Positions 8,268 to 16,193 of a stretch of DNA of 29,476 nucleotides are shown piece after piece (position 1 is the stretch's first letter; each line of letters begins with the position of its first letter). A model generated the notes under the pieces. It was given only the letters and a program-made list of their open reading frames with translations. It searched no databases and was not told the origin of the DNA. The stretch spans positions 1 to 29,476 of the forward strand of contig CALZJV010000009.1 of the NCBI GenBank assembly GCA_945787595.1, written 5' to 3'. The position numbers were made by a program, and so were the translations under genes. The stretch comes from an uncultured Desulfobacterales bacterium (GTDB taxonomy: Bacteria; Desulfobacterota; Desulfobacteria; Desulfobacterales; JAFDCJ01).

Positions 8268-9395
8268 ATGAAAAGAATATTCGTGGGTGTAATTATCGGA
8301 CTCTTTTTAACATCAATCAGTTACGGGGCGCCGGCGAAAAATGCCGTAAAGACAAGGCTATTGGTAGTCAGCAGTTACCACAAAGAATACGCCTGGACGC
8401 AGGAGACCAACAGCGGGTTCTGTGCGGCCATGCTGGAACTGGGGTATTTCGACAAAGAAGAACAGACCGCCGGATTTACAAGAAACGATTATATAGAAAC
8501 TTCAACGGCCATCATTAAAAAAATATGGATGGACACAAAAAGGAAAAAAAGTAAAAAAGAAAGGGTAGAGATGACCTTTTCGATAACCCAGATTGCAAAG
8601 GAATTTAAACCTGACCTCATATTCCTTGGGGATGACAATGCTGCAAAATATATCGGCAACGAGTTTCTCGATTCAGACATCCCGATTGTCTTTTGGGGAG
8701 TCAATAACACGCCGGTTAAATACGGTCTGGTGGACAACGCTGAGAAACCGGGACATAATGTGACCGGAGTCTATCAGTCCGGGTATTACACAGAAGGCCT
8801 CGAGCTTATTAAATCTATAATACCGGGCGCAAGGACTTTTGCAGTATTATCAGATGGTACGAGTTCGGGAAGATCACATTTCAAGAAGATCGAGTACCTG
8901 GCCCGTAAAGACGCTCTTCCTCTCAAGCTAGTGGAGGTAGTTTCAACCAGTGATTACGAATTATGGAAAAAGAAGGCTTTAGAACTGCAGAAGAAAGTGG
9001 ACGCCTTTTTTCTGGCCCAGTATTCCGGTCTGCAGGAAAAAAACGGTAATAATGTTTCAGCTGAAAAAGCTGCAAAATGGTATCTGACCCACATTAATAT
9101 CCCGGAGGCCGCTGTCCAGGGACAATTTGTGAAACAGGGCATGATGTGTTCCGCCGATGATGCAGGATACAACCAGGGCTTTGAGGCGGCGGTAATTGCC
9201 CATGATATTCTTGCCAACAAAGCTATCCCGGCGACCTACCCGCCCCGTTCCCCCAAGCGCGGTTCGTTAATGGTCAACAGACAACGGGCCGGGATGCTCG
9301 GGATAAAGCTTACGGAAGATATGGGCATTGAAGAATATATTGAAGAGGCCTCTGCTTTACAGGCTGCGACAGGTAAAAAGGGAGGCAAACAATGA
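8268..9395 (+). CDS. ABC-type periplasmic substrate-binding protein (ABC_sub_bind-like), first paralogue
   Basis: 375 aa. The Sec signal peptide is about residues 1-20, with likely cleavage after SYG, so the product is periplasmic. The fold signature follows the ABC_sub_bind (PF04392) pattern: KTRLLVVSSYHKEY, EFKPDLIFLGDDNAAKYIG, IPIVFWGVNNTPVKYGL, PGHNVTGVYQ, then IPGARTFAVLSD at the start of the second lobe, and a C-terminal lobe with AADDAGYNQG-like SADDAGYNQGFEAAVIAHDILANK. The ligand is not predictable. AGGAAGG about eight bases before the ATG supports the start. Its stop overlaps the start of a close paralogue (ATGA), and a hybrid sensor kinase follows. No ABC permease or ATPase gene is nearby, so a ligand-presenting role for the kinase is inferred. 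Confidence 0.88.
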   Translation: MKRIFVGVIIGLFLTSISYGAPAKNAVKTRLLVVSSYHKEYAWTQETNSGFCAAMLELGYFDKEEQTAGFTRNDYIETSTAIIKKIWMDTKRKKSKKERVEMTFSITQIAKEFKPDLIFLGDDNAAKYIGNEFLDSDIPIVFWGVNNTPVKYGLVDNAEKPGHNVTGVYQSGYYTEGLELIKSIIPGARTFAVLSDGTSSGRSHFKKIEYLARKDALPLKLVEVVSTSDYELWKKKALELQKKVDAFFLAQYSGLQEKNGNNVSAEKAAKWYLTHINIPEAAVQGQFVKQGMMCSADDAGYNQGFEAAVIAHDILANKAIPATYPPRSPKRGSLMVNRQRAGMLGIKLTEDMGIEEYIEEASALQAATGKKGGKQ

Positions 9396-10498
9396 AGCTT
9401 TGGAGATTTTTATTTGTTTTCTTCATAGGACTCTGTCTGACACCGCTCAGTTACGGGGCACCGGCGAAAAATACCGTAAAAAAAAGACTATTGGTAGTTG
9501 ACAGCTATCACCGGGAATACCTGGGGTCACAACATATAAATGAAGGTTTTTGTGAGGCAATGATCCGATTTGGTTATTTTGCAAATAAAAAACAGGCAGA
9601 AGAATATACCAAGAAGGATTATATTGAAACCTCCACATCCGTTATTCAGAAAGTATGGATGGATTCGAAAAGAAAAAACAGCAAAGCAGAGATGGAAGAT
9701 GCAAGCAATAAAATATTCAAGCTTGCCAATGATTTTAAGCCGGACCTTATATTTTTGGGAGATGACAACGCCACAAAACATATCGGCAAAATTTTTATAG
9801 ATACTGCAATTCCGATTGTATTCTGGGGTGTTAACAATACGCCTGTCAAATATGGTCTGTTAGACAGTAAAGAGAGACCGGGACATAATGTGACCGGAAT
9901 TTATCAGACCACATATTATGAAGATAGTTTACGACTGTTGAAAATAATGGTGCCCGGGGCAAAGACTTTTGCCATATTATCTGACGCTACAACAACGGGC
10001 CGGAACCATACCAAAGCGATTCAGTTTCTGGCCCGCAAAGGACTGCTTGCACTTGAACTTGTAGAGACGATATCAACAAACGATTCGGATTTATGGAGAA
10101 AAAAAGCACTGGAACTTCAGCAGAAGGTTGATGCCTTTTTTGTGGCCCATTTTTCCGGTTTGAAAGACCACAATGGTAAACACGTTCCGGATTTGGAAAC
10201 TGCGCAATGGTATCTGACTCATATAAAAATACCGGAGACATCAAGCTTCAGACATCGTGTTGATCAAGGCATGTTATGCGCTGCCGATGATTCGGCATAT
10301 AATCAGGGTTATGATGCGGTAGTTGTCGCGCATGATATACTGGCAAACAAAGCCGACCCGGCAACATACCCTCCCCGAGTCCCGAACCGAGGGCCCCTTA
10401 TGGTGAACCGGGAAAGGGTAAAGATGCTCGGGATCAGGCTTACCGATGAAATGGGAATAGAAGAATATATAGAGGAGGCATCGGCTTTAAGGAAATAA
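9392..10498 (+). CDS. ABC-type periplasmic substrate-binding protein, second paralogue
   Basis: 368 aa, clearly a tandem duplicate of the preceding gene (roughly 60% identical by eye). Near-identical blocks include the LSYGAPAKN signal-peptide end, DYIETST, FKPDLIFLGDDNA, IPIVFWGVNNTPVKYGL, PGHNVTG and MGIEEYIEEASAL. Differences concentrate in likely ligand-cleft stretches (e.g. YAWTQETNSGF versus YLGSQHINEGF; AAVQGQFVKQGM versus SSFRHRVDQGM), which suggests different ligands or a heteromeric pair. The start ATG overlaps the upstream stop in ATGA, giving tight coupling, and only four bases separate its stop from the kinase ATG. It is codirectional and almost certainly cotranscribed with both neighbours. 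Confidence 0.88.
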   Translation: MKLWRFLFVFFIGLCLTPLSYGAPAKNTVKKRLLVVDSYHREYLGSQHINEGFCEAMIRFGYFANKKQAEEYTKKDYIETSTSVIQKVWMDSKRKNSKAEMEDASNKIFKLANDFKPDLIFLGDDNATKHIGKIFIDTAIPIVFWGVNNTPVKYGLLDSKERPGHNVTGIYQTTYYEDSLRLLKIMVPGAKTFAILSDATTTGRNHTKAIQFLARKGLLALELVETISTNDSDLWRKKALELQQKVDAFFVAHFSGLKDHNGKHVPDLETAQWYLTHIKIPETSSFRHRVDQGMLCAADDSAYNQGYDAVVVAHDILANKADPATYPPRVPNRGPLMVNRERVKMLGIRLTDEMGIEEYIEEASALRK

Positions 10499-10502
10499 AT
10501 AA

Positions 10503-13500
10503 ATGGTAAAGAGCGAACAAAAAGGCCTTTCCATATTTCATAAACTGTTGATCGTATTTTTATTCCTAATAATTATGATCAGCGGTGTCCTGACAGTGGT
10601 CTTTTACGTCTTCAATAAGCACTCGCTGGAGGAAAGTACCAAAGAGCGCCTTTTACATGAATTTAAAGCGACAAGTCATTATTTTCAGAAGGCCATCTCG
10701 GAAGAACTGATCCGGGACCTGAAAATATTGGCTTCCAACCAGGTGTTAAATGAATTCATGACGTCTTCGGCACTCGAACGCAATATATTTGCCCGGATGC
10801 TGGGTAAATCCTTTATTGAGTCCCTTCATTATACGCAAAGTTATCGGCGGATTTCTTTTGCGGATTACTCAGGAAAAGAAAAAGTTGCCGCGGGTAGGCA
10901 AGGGCGACTCGAGAACTATCGTGACTTGAGCGGAAGCCGTCTGTTTACCCAAATCGAATCTGGCGGTCCGGGCGGTATTAGCATAGAAGGCCCTTATTAT
11001 AAAGATGAGGAAGCTCAATTTTCAATAGGCATCTACAAGACCGATGAAGATATCGGAGAATTCGGCGGCGCCGTTGTCATTCATTACAGTCTAGAAAATT
11101 TCCTTAAAAACCTCGATAGTATAAAAATTTTTGGTCAAAACCCCTTATGGGTACTGGCACCGGACGGAACGGTTCTGAAGCAGCCTCACAGCAAAACGGC
11201 ATTCTTTGATCCGCGCCCGCTGATGCCGCAAAAAAGTCACGATGTTCCCCAATTGACGGTATTGAAGGAGGGTATGCTGGTCTTTCAGGATTTGTCCGTC
11301 ATGTCAGACAAGCCCCTACTGAGATTGGCCATGAGCGTGCCTTCGGCCCTTTTAATGCAAGATGTAAAGTCGGCCTTAAGATTTTTTTCGATCGTGTTTG
11401 CAATTTCCATTATCATCATTTGCACCGTGGTGTTTTATCTATCCAAATATTTTTCCAGACCGATCATTGAGCTCGCCCATGCCGCCGTTCGGCTGTCTGC
11501 AGGAGATCTGTCTGCCCGGGTAAACATCAAAACAACCGGAGAGGTGCGGCTGCTGGTCGACAGCTTCAATCAACTGACCAAAGACTTAAAGAAAACCACC
11601 GTTTCCAAGGATTATGTGGATAATATCATCACCAGCATGATTGACAGCCTGATCGTCGTCTCACCGGACGGATTAATTGAGAGATCCAACACAGCGGCAA
11701 CAACTCTCTTGGGCTATACCGAAAAAGAACTTATCGGGCAGCCGTTTCAAATAATTCTTGACAATGAGAGTTTGCTCAGCGGCGTCATACCGGATGATGA
11801 ATTTTCAGCGGATTTTGTTAAAAACATTGAAAGATATTATTTGGCGAAAGATGGCCGACGAATACCGGTCCTTTTTTCGGCATCAACCATATTTAATTCC
11901 CAGGGCAATAGTCAGGGAATAGTCTGTGTGGCCCAAGACATAACCGCTCGCAAAAAGGTCGAGGAGGCCCTGCGTGAGGCCCAGGCGGATACAGAGACTG
12001 CCAACCAGGAACTGGTGAAGGTGAATCGAAAACTTGAACAGGCGATTAAAGAGGCCGAAGCCATGGCCCGGGAAGCCAAGCAGGCCAGTCAAGCAAAAAG
12101 CGAGTTTCTGGCCAACATGAGCCATGAAATTCGGACGCCCATGAATGGCGTTGTCGGCATGACGGGCCTTCTTTTGGATACCGCCCTGAATGATGAGCAG
12201 CTTGATTACGTGGAGACTGTGCGAAAAAGCGCAGAATCCCTCATGACGATTATTAATGACATCCTCGATTACTCAAAGATCGAGGCCGGAAAACTTGATC
12301 TTGAAATCATTGACTTTGACTTGAGAACACTGATCGAAGAAGTGAGTGATCTCATGGCGGTAAAGGCTTATGAAAAAGATCTGGAGTTTGCATTCTTCAT
12401 GTACCACAAGGGACCCACCCTTTTGCGGGGAGATCCGGGACGGCTTCGCCAGATACTGCTCAATCTAGCGGGCAACGCCGTTAAATTTACCCACCGCGGC
12501 GAGGTGGTCATAAAGGCTGCTGTCGAAGATGAAGGGGCCACCCATGTCGTGGTACGGTTTAGTGTCGTGGACAGCGGTATCGGTATTCCCCGGGAACACC
12601 TAAACCGGCTTTTTAAGTCGTTTTCCCAGGTGGACAGCTCTACAACCCGCAAGTTCGGCGGCACCGGTTTAGGGCTTGCCATATCAAAACAGCTTACCGA
12701 ACTGATGGACGGTCGGATCAGCGTCGAAAGTGAAAAGGGAAAAGGCACTACGTTTTGGTTTTTAGCCAATTTTGAAAAACAACCAGAGGGCAGTGCTCGA
12801 AAGGTTGTTGTTCCCCGGAATATAAGAGACAAGCGGATCCTGATAGTGGACCATAATCCGACCAACCGGCGGGTTTTGAAAGAGCAGCTAAAATCGTGGA
12901 ATTGCCGTTTTGATGAATCCCCGGACGGATTTGAAGCGCTCGACAAACTCCGCCGGGCCAGGACCGAAAAAGACTCGTTTGAGGTCGCGATTCTGGATAT
13001 ACAGATGCCGGGAATGGACGCGGAGACATTGGGGCGTACGATTAAGAAAGATCCTGACCTGGCGGACACCATTTTGGTTATGATGACCTCAATCGGCCAT
13101 CGCGGGGAAGCAGCGAAATTCCGGGAAATCGGTTTTGCCGCCTATTTGACCAAACCGGTGAAGCAATCGCAGCTATATGACTGCCTGGCCACAGTTACCG
13201 GTATTCAAAAAGATGCTGCCAAACAGCGAACCATACCGATTGTCACCCGCCACTCTTTAGCGGAGGACCGCAAACGCAGCATCCGCATTCTGATGGCCGA
13301 AGACAATATGACCAACCAAAAGGTGGCGCTCAACATTCTGAAAAAATCCGGATACAGGGCCGATGCTGTTGCCAACGGAGAAGAAGCTGTCAGGGCTTTG
13401 GAAATGGTGCCCTACAATATTGTCCTGATGGATGTTCAGATGCCTGTAATGGACGGTTACGAAGCAACTGCCAAGATCCGGCAGGCTGAAGCCGAAGCGG

Positions 13501-13691
13501 CGGCTCAAAATCCGAAATCTGCAAACCGATTGCCGATTATCGCCATGACGGCTCATGCCATGAAGGGCGACCGGGAAAAGTGCCTGGCAGCGGGGATGGA
13601 CGATTATACAACCAAACCGATCAATCCCCCGGAACTGCTGGAAAAAATCAAATCATGGATTACAAAAGAAAAAGTATATTCCGATCAATAA
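10503..13691 (+). CDS. Hybrid sensor histidine kinase (periplasmic sensor-HAMP-PAS-HisKA-HATPase-REC-REC)
   Basis: 1062 aa. TM1 is at about residues 12-35, a ~255-residue periplasmic region of Cache-like appearance follows, TM2 is at about 293-317, HAMP about 317-370, PAS about 378-495 ending in the [18 protein letters not shown] linker, and a coiled coil at about 495-535. HisKA carries H541 in [12 protein letters not shown]; HATPase has [17 protein letters not shown] (from D690) and [16 protein letters not shown]1 is [11 protein letters not shown] with D832 in ILDIQMPG; one acidic-pocket residue is His instead of Asp. REC2 is [10 protein letters not shown] with D977 in [11 protein letters not shown]. 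No HPt or DNA-binding output domain is present, so a separate HPt/output protein is expected (BarA/TodS-like phosphorelay). The two upstream binding proteins are its probable periplasmic ligand partners. Confidence 0.95.
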   Translation: MVKSEQKGLSIFHKLLIVFLFLIIMISGVLTVVFYVFNKHSLEESTKERLLHEFKATSHYFQKAISEELIRDLKILASNQVLNEFMTSSALERNIFARMLGKSFIESLHYTQSYRRISFADYSGKEKVAAGRQGRLENYRDLSGSRLFTQIESGGPGGISIEGPYYKDEEAQFSIGIYKTDEDIGEFGGAVVIHYSLENFLKNLDSIKIFGQNPLWVLAPDGTVLKQPHSKTAFFDPRPLMPQKSHDVPQLTVLKEGMLVFQDLSVMSDKPLLRLAMSVPSALLMQDVKSALRFFSIVFAISIIIICTVVFYLSKYFSRPIIELAHAAVRLSAGDLSARVNIKTTGEVRLLVDSFNQLTKDLKKTTVSKDYVDNIITSMIDSLIVVSPDGLIERSNTAATTLLGYTEKELIGQPFQIILDNESLLSGVIPDDEFSADFVKNIERYYLAKDGRRIPVLFSASTIFNSQGNSQGIVCVAQDITARKKVEEALREAQADTETANQELVKVNRKLEQAIKEAEAMAREAKQASQAKSEFLANMSHEIRTPMNGVVGMTGLLLDTALNDEQLDYVETVRKSAESLMTIINDILDYSKIEAGKLDLEIIDFDLRTLIEEVSDLMAVKAYEKDLEFAFFMYHKGPTLLRGDPGRLRQILLNLAGNAVKFTHRGEVVIKAAVEDEGATHVVVRFSVVDSGIGIPREHLNRLFKSFSQVDSSTTRKFGGTGLGLAISKQLTELMDGRISVESEKGKGTTFWFLANFEKQPEGSARKVVVPRNIRDKRILIVDHNPTNRRVLKEQLKSWNCRFDESPDGFEALDKLRRARTEKDSFEVAILDIQMPGMDAETLGRTIKKDPDLADTILVMMTSIGHRGEAAKFREIGFAAYLTKPVKQSQLYDCLATVTGIQKDAAKQRTIPIVTRHSLAEDRKRSIRILMAEDNMTNQKVALNILKKSGYRADAVANGEEAVRALEMVPYNIVLMDVQMPVMDGYEATAKIRQAEAEAAAQNPKSANRLPIIAMTAHAMKGDREKCLAAGMDDYTTKPINPPELLEKIKSWITKEKVYSDQ

Positions 13692-13835
13692 GAACGAGAC
13701 ATAAAAGCTGATGGTATAGTATATGAACCTTATAAAACCTCACCCAGAGGAGATATTTGGGACGCCCATTAAATTATAACTCTCTACAAGGTCTATCTGC
13801 TCGGCTTTGGCAATCTTTTCGCCATGCTTAACCGA
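13692..13835. other. Spacer after the hybrid kinase, no clear gene
   Basis: The stretch between the kinase stop and the 161-bp repeat shows no recognisable gene and no convincing terminator. Confidence 0.4.
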
Positions 13836-13996
13836 TTCATAATTTTTCTCTAAACACACGGAGAAAAAGCTGATGTTAAGTTAATGACATTGGTTTTGGT
13901 ACTGAGCGTCGCATCCGGCAAAGCAAATCGGCCTCTATTTGAACCAATTAAAAAGCCTTTGACCTTGTCCTGGTCGGATTCTATCCGGTATCTGAC
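13836..13996. repeat. 161-bp direct repeat, copy 2
   Basis: Gap-free match to 6933-7093 in the same orientation with six substitutions. One of them changes an AGAGAAAAA hairpin arm to GGAGAAAAA. It ends 18 bases before the stop of a truncated ATPase gene. The prmA coding sequence itself is not duplicated beyond its start codon. Confidence 0.92.
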
Positions 13997-14014
13997 TCAG
14001 CTTCTCCCTTAATA

Positions 14015-14464
14015 TTATTTTATTGATGTGGTTAGAAGTTTTTCAATATCAAGAGTATTGTCAAAGTAACCGTCGTCTTCGATTCCGGAAGCAAGTACAC
14101 CACCATAGATTAAAACCGGTCTTACCGTATAGCCCTTAGGCAATTTGAGCCGTTCGATTTTTTCGTTTTTAATTACCTTATTCAGCAGAGATAAGGCCTG
14201 ATACCATGATTCAAGATCGAGTTTCGGAAGGCCGGTCTGTCTCGCCAGCTGTTCGCTGAATGCATTCAACTGGTCTTTTTTGGTTATACCTTCTCGCGGC
14301 GGCAACCCCTGAAATTCCAAAAATGTCTTTGCCTTCTTACCAAACTGTTGAATTAAAGTGCTTTTACCGATCCTCCGACGTCCGGCGCAAACCGCAATGC
14401 TGGCCTTCTTCAAATCGAACAATCCATTTAACAACCGGAGTTCATTTTCCCTTCCGATGAACAT
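14015..14464 (-). pseudogene. Internally deleted AAA/DUF234-type ATPase
   Basis: 149 codons. The first ~93 residues match the N-terminus of the archaeal-type ATPase family: FIGRENELRLLNGLF, P-loop AGRRRIGKSTLIQQFG (Walker A GRRRIGKST), FLEFQGLPP and a WYQALSLLNKVIKNEK-like end. The text then jumps directly to KLPKGYTVRPVLIYGGVLAS, which looks like the far C-terminal part of such proteins. The family is normally about 450-490 aa with Walker B, sensor and nuclease-like domains, all missing here. The frame is intact across the junction (around residues 97-106), so a small fusion peptide could still be made, but it cannot be a working ATPase. The start at 14464 is supported by the GREN-type N-terminus. 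The 161-bp repeat lies immediately downstream. Confidence 0.75.
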
Positions 14465-14501
14465 TTAATCCCTCAAAATTTATAAAGAAATATACTAATT
14501 G

Positions 14502-14566
14502 TCATTTTTGTGAGAAAAAGATTGGCTTAATTTTGACCACAAAATTAGCATAAAATCATTTTTGTG
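14502..14566 (-). promoter_or_regulatory. Operator-like repeats upstream of the ATPase remnant
   Basis: The 11-mer TCATTTTTGTG occurs at 14502-14512 and 14556-14566, and a perfect palindrome AATTTTG-ACCA-CAAAATT lies at 14529-14546. The AT-rich block immediately precedes the ATPase start (minus strand) and would be its promoter region; a bound regulator is inferred, not shown. Confidence 0.4.
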
Positions 14567-14682
14567 TCAAATTTTTACCTATTTTTTTGGCCACAGAATC
14601 AACATTTTGATAGAAATAAACCTTGACACGGAAATGACGCGGCTGGACAGTTTTCACCAATCAACAAAGCACTGTCTGCCTG

Positions 14683-14715
14683 AACCCGGAACGCTGAACC
14701 TTGAACCCCTGAACG
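14683..14715. repeat. Family C repeat, copy in the DUF4019 leader
   Basis: AACCCGGAACGCTGAACC (14683-14700) followed by TTGAACCCCTGAACG. One base differs from the core at 5799-5816; an inverted relative is at 25709-25732. Confidence 0.7.
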
Positions 14716-14729
14716 GTTACTCTTTTTAA

Positions 14730-14758
14730 TTGACATCGAATATATGTGGAATTACCCT
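14730..14758 (+). promoter_or_regulatory. Possible promoter of the DUF4019 gene
   Basis: TTGACA (14730-14735), a 17-base spacer and TACCCT (14753-14758), ending 42 bases before the start codon. The -35 is perfect and the -10 is weak. Confidence 0.4.
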
Positions 14759-14800
14759 TTAACAGTATTCAAATTTTCACATGTATTGAAGGAGAGATGA

Positions 14801-15208
14801 ATGAAGACCTCTTTTAGACTGATATTTGCTCTAACATTAATTATTTTAACTTCGATAATAGCCAATGCGGACCAAGGCGCAGCGATGACCGCTGCTAAAG
14901 CATGGTTAGCGTTAGTCGATGCCGGTGATTACCAACAAAGCTGGCTAACAGCTAACAAAACTCTCAAAGAACAATCAGAAAAGGAAGAATGGGCAAATTA
15001 CCTCAAAGCTATTCGCGGGCCGCTTGGCAAGGTAATCCGCCGCAGTATGACTCGCTCTCGGACGGTTTCACAAATTCAGGGGATGCCTGATGGCGAATAT
15101 TTCCAAGTCCAATTTGAGGTTAAATTCCTAAATAAATCGGGCATGGAAAGAATGACGGTGGCAAAGGAAGGTGGCAGCTGGAAAGTTGCTGGATACATGT
15201 TGCGTTAG
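14801..15208 (+). CDS. Small secreted DUF4019 protein
   Basis: 135 aa with an N-terminal signal peptide (hydrophobic stretch at residues 6-22, probable cleavage around ANA-DQ). The mature part matches the DUF4019 pattern: AAKAWLALVDAGDYQQSWLTAN near the start, a central KAIRGPLGKVIRRSM, and the C-terminal FEVKFLNKSGMERMTVAKEG and WKVAGYMLR. Family members are small periplasmic or exported proteins of unknown function with an NTF2/cystatin-like look. A strong GGAGAG-type ribosome-binding site (AAGGAGAG) about five bases before the ATG fixes the start. It is a single gene with its own likely promoter and is convergent with a small minus-strand ORF 41 bases downstream. Presence of the domain is confident; function is unknown. 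Confidence 0.88.
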   Translation: MKTSFRLIFALTLIILTSIIANADQGAAMTAAKAWLALVDAGDYQQSWLTANKTLKEQSEKEEWANYLKAIRGPLGKVIRRSMTRSRTVSQIQGMPDGEYFQVQFEVKFLNKSGMERMTVAKEGGSWKVAGYMLR

Positions 15209-15249
15209 AAGCGGTTTAAAACCTTCTTCGTAGTCTTCCTCAATTGTTA

Positions 15250-15516
15250 TCAGCCTGATTGAGCCTTATAAGTTTTATAACCTTCTGCCAGCCATTCGAC
15301 GATGCCTTTCATAAGATGTTTATACAGCGGTACAGGTTGCTTGCGAAGAATCTTTGTTACCGCAGTCATCACTCCGGCCAAAATTTTTAGCTTAACCGAA
15401 AGGATTTCAGGATAAATCGGTGCCGGGTTGATTTCTTTGAAAACGACCTCCATCATTCCGATGTCAATCAGTGATGTATTTTCGTTAATTTTTCCGGCTT
15501 CTCTTATCGCCACCAT
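15250..15516 (-). CDS. Hypothetical protein, 88 aa, possibly a fused remnant
   Basis: I do not recognise the full protein. It begins MVAIREAGKINENTSLIDIG, reminiscent of the first strands of MBL-fold hydrolases, and then changes abruptly to a helical, basic segment (LSVKLKILAGVMTAVTKIL, LMKGIVEWLAEGY) with no metal-binding HxHxDH. This could be another in-frame internal deletion like that of the nearby ATPase, but I cannot prove it. GGAGG about nine bases upstream of the ATG at 15516 suggests it is translated. It is convergent with the DUF4019 gene and flanked by a family B-like repeat (about 15538-15566) on its 5' side. Confidence 0.5.
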   Translation of the reverse strand: MVAIREAGKINENTSLIDIGMMEVVFKEINPAPIYPEILSVKLKILAGVMTAVTKILRKQPVPLYKHLMKGIVEWLAEGYKTYKAQSG

Positions 15517-15571
15517 AGCTTAATCCTCCAACCTCTATTCTGTGTGGATCCGTGCTAATCCGTCTTCCTTA

Positions 15572-15886
15572 TCAGCTTCTCATCGGGTATATTAGCTCTA
15601 ATTTTCCCCCACACCACCTATAAAACCCTGCCCCGTCCTTATTGTCTGACGGACAGTTTGGAGATTCAATATGGGGGTCCAAAATTTCATTAATGAGATA
15701 TAGAAATTGCTTTTTCAGCGCGGATAAATCGAAAATGGTGAATTGTGTATCGGATTCAGCTGCAAACCAACATATTGAGGCGTCAATTAGACGGAACCAA
15801 TAACCATCCAGATAGCGAAAGCGGAAATTATTGTCAACATTGATTATTAGTGCCGGCCCATTCGTTCTTCGAATTCTTCCAATTCT
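15572..15886 (-). pseudogene. Decayed ORF without start codon
   Basis: 104 sense codons are open, ending at the TGA at 15572-15574 with no in-frame ATG or GTG near its 5' end. The text looks protein-like: NVDNNFRFRYLDGYWFRLID, ICWFAAESDTQFTIFDLSAL, KKQFLYLINEILDPHIES. No family is recognised. A second, overlapping frame begins upstream (15847-15981), suggesting one gene split by a frameshift. It may also be chance; confidence is limited. Confidence 0.4.
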
Positions 15887-15981
15887 TCAGAATCCTCCAT
15901 AAAAGCAGTTATTTTCGTAGGTCCCAAACGCTTGGGACACAATAATGAGGCATCTTTATCTACCCTGTTTAGCAGGGTTTC
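15847..15981 (-). pseudogene. Decayed ORF fragment overlapping the previous one
   Basis: 45 codons read ETLLNRVDKDASLLCPKRLG, then an acidic end EDSEELEEFEERMGRH and a stop at 15847. It overlaps the longer open frame by 40 bases in a different frame. A GTCCCAA-ACGC-TTGGGAC hairpin (15921-15938) lies inside. It could be the 5' part of the same broken gene or the tail of an antitoxin-like protein. The spacer 15982-16193 holds nothing further that I can support. Confidence 0.3.
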
Positions 15982-16193
15982 TTATGGCAAATACAGCAGG
16001 ATATACTTTCTGAATCAGCCGCGCCCGATTTAAAAATTTCATATCATCCTGTGCAATGCCGATGATGTTTGTTGACTCTGCGTTCTGGATGAATAAATTA
16101 GAGCAATAATTATTTACAGGAAAATCAGGTTAAAGCGGATTTTCACCGTGAACAAACCGGTATTTCCTGCTCATACATTTTGGAGCTAGCAAT

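Noticed and set aside
8268..10498. Uptake ABC transporter operon
   Set aside because: Only binding proteins are present; the next gene is a kinase, and no permease or ATPase gene is found in the window.
12368..13072. 234-codon minus-strand open frame
   Set aside because: It lies wholly antisense to the HATPase/REC region of the hybrid kinase, has serine/arginine-rich shadow composition and no ribosome-binding site.
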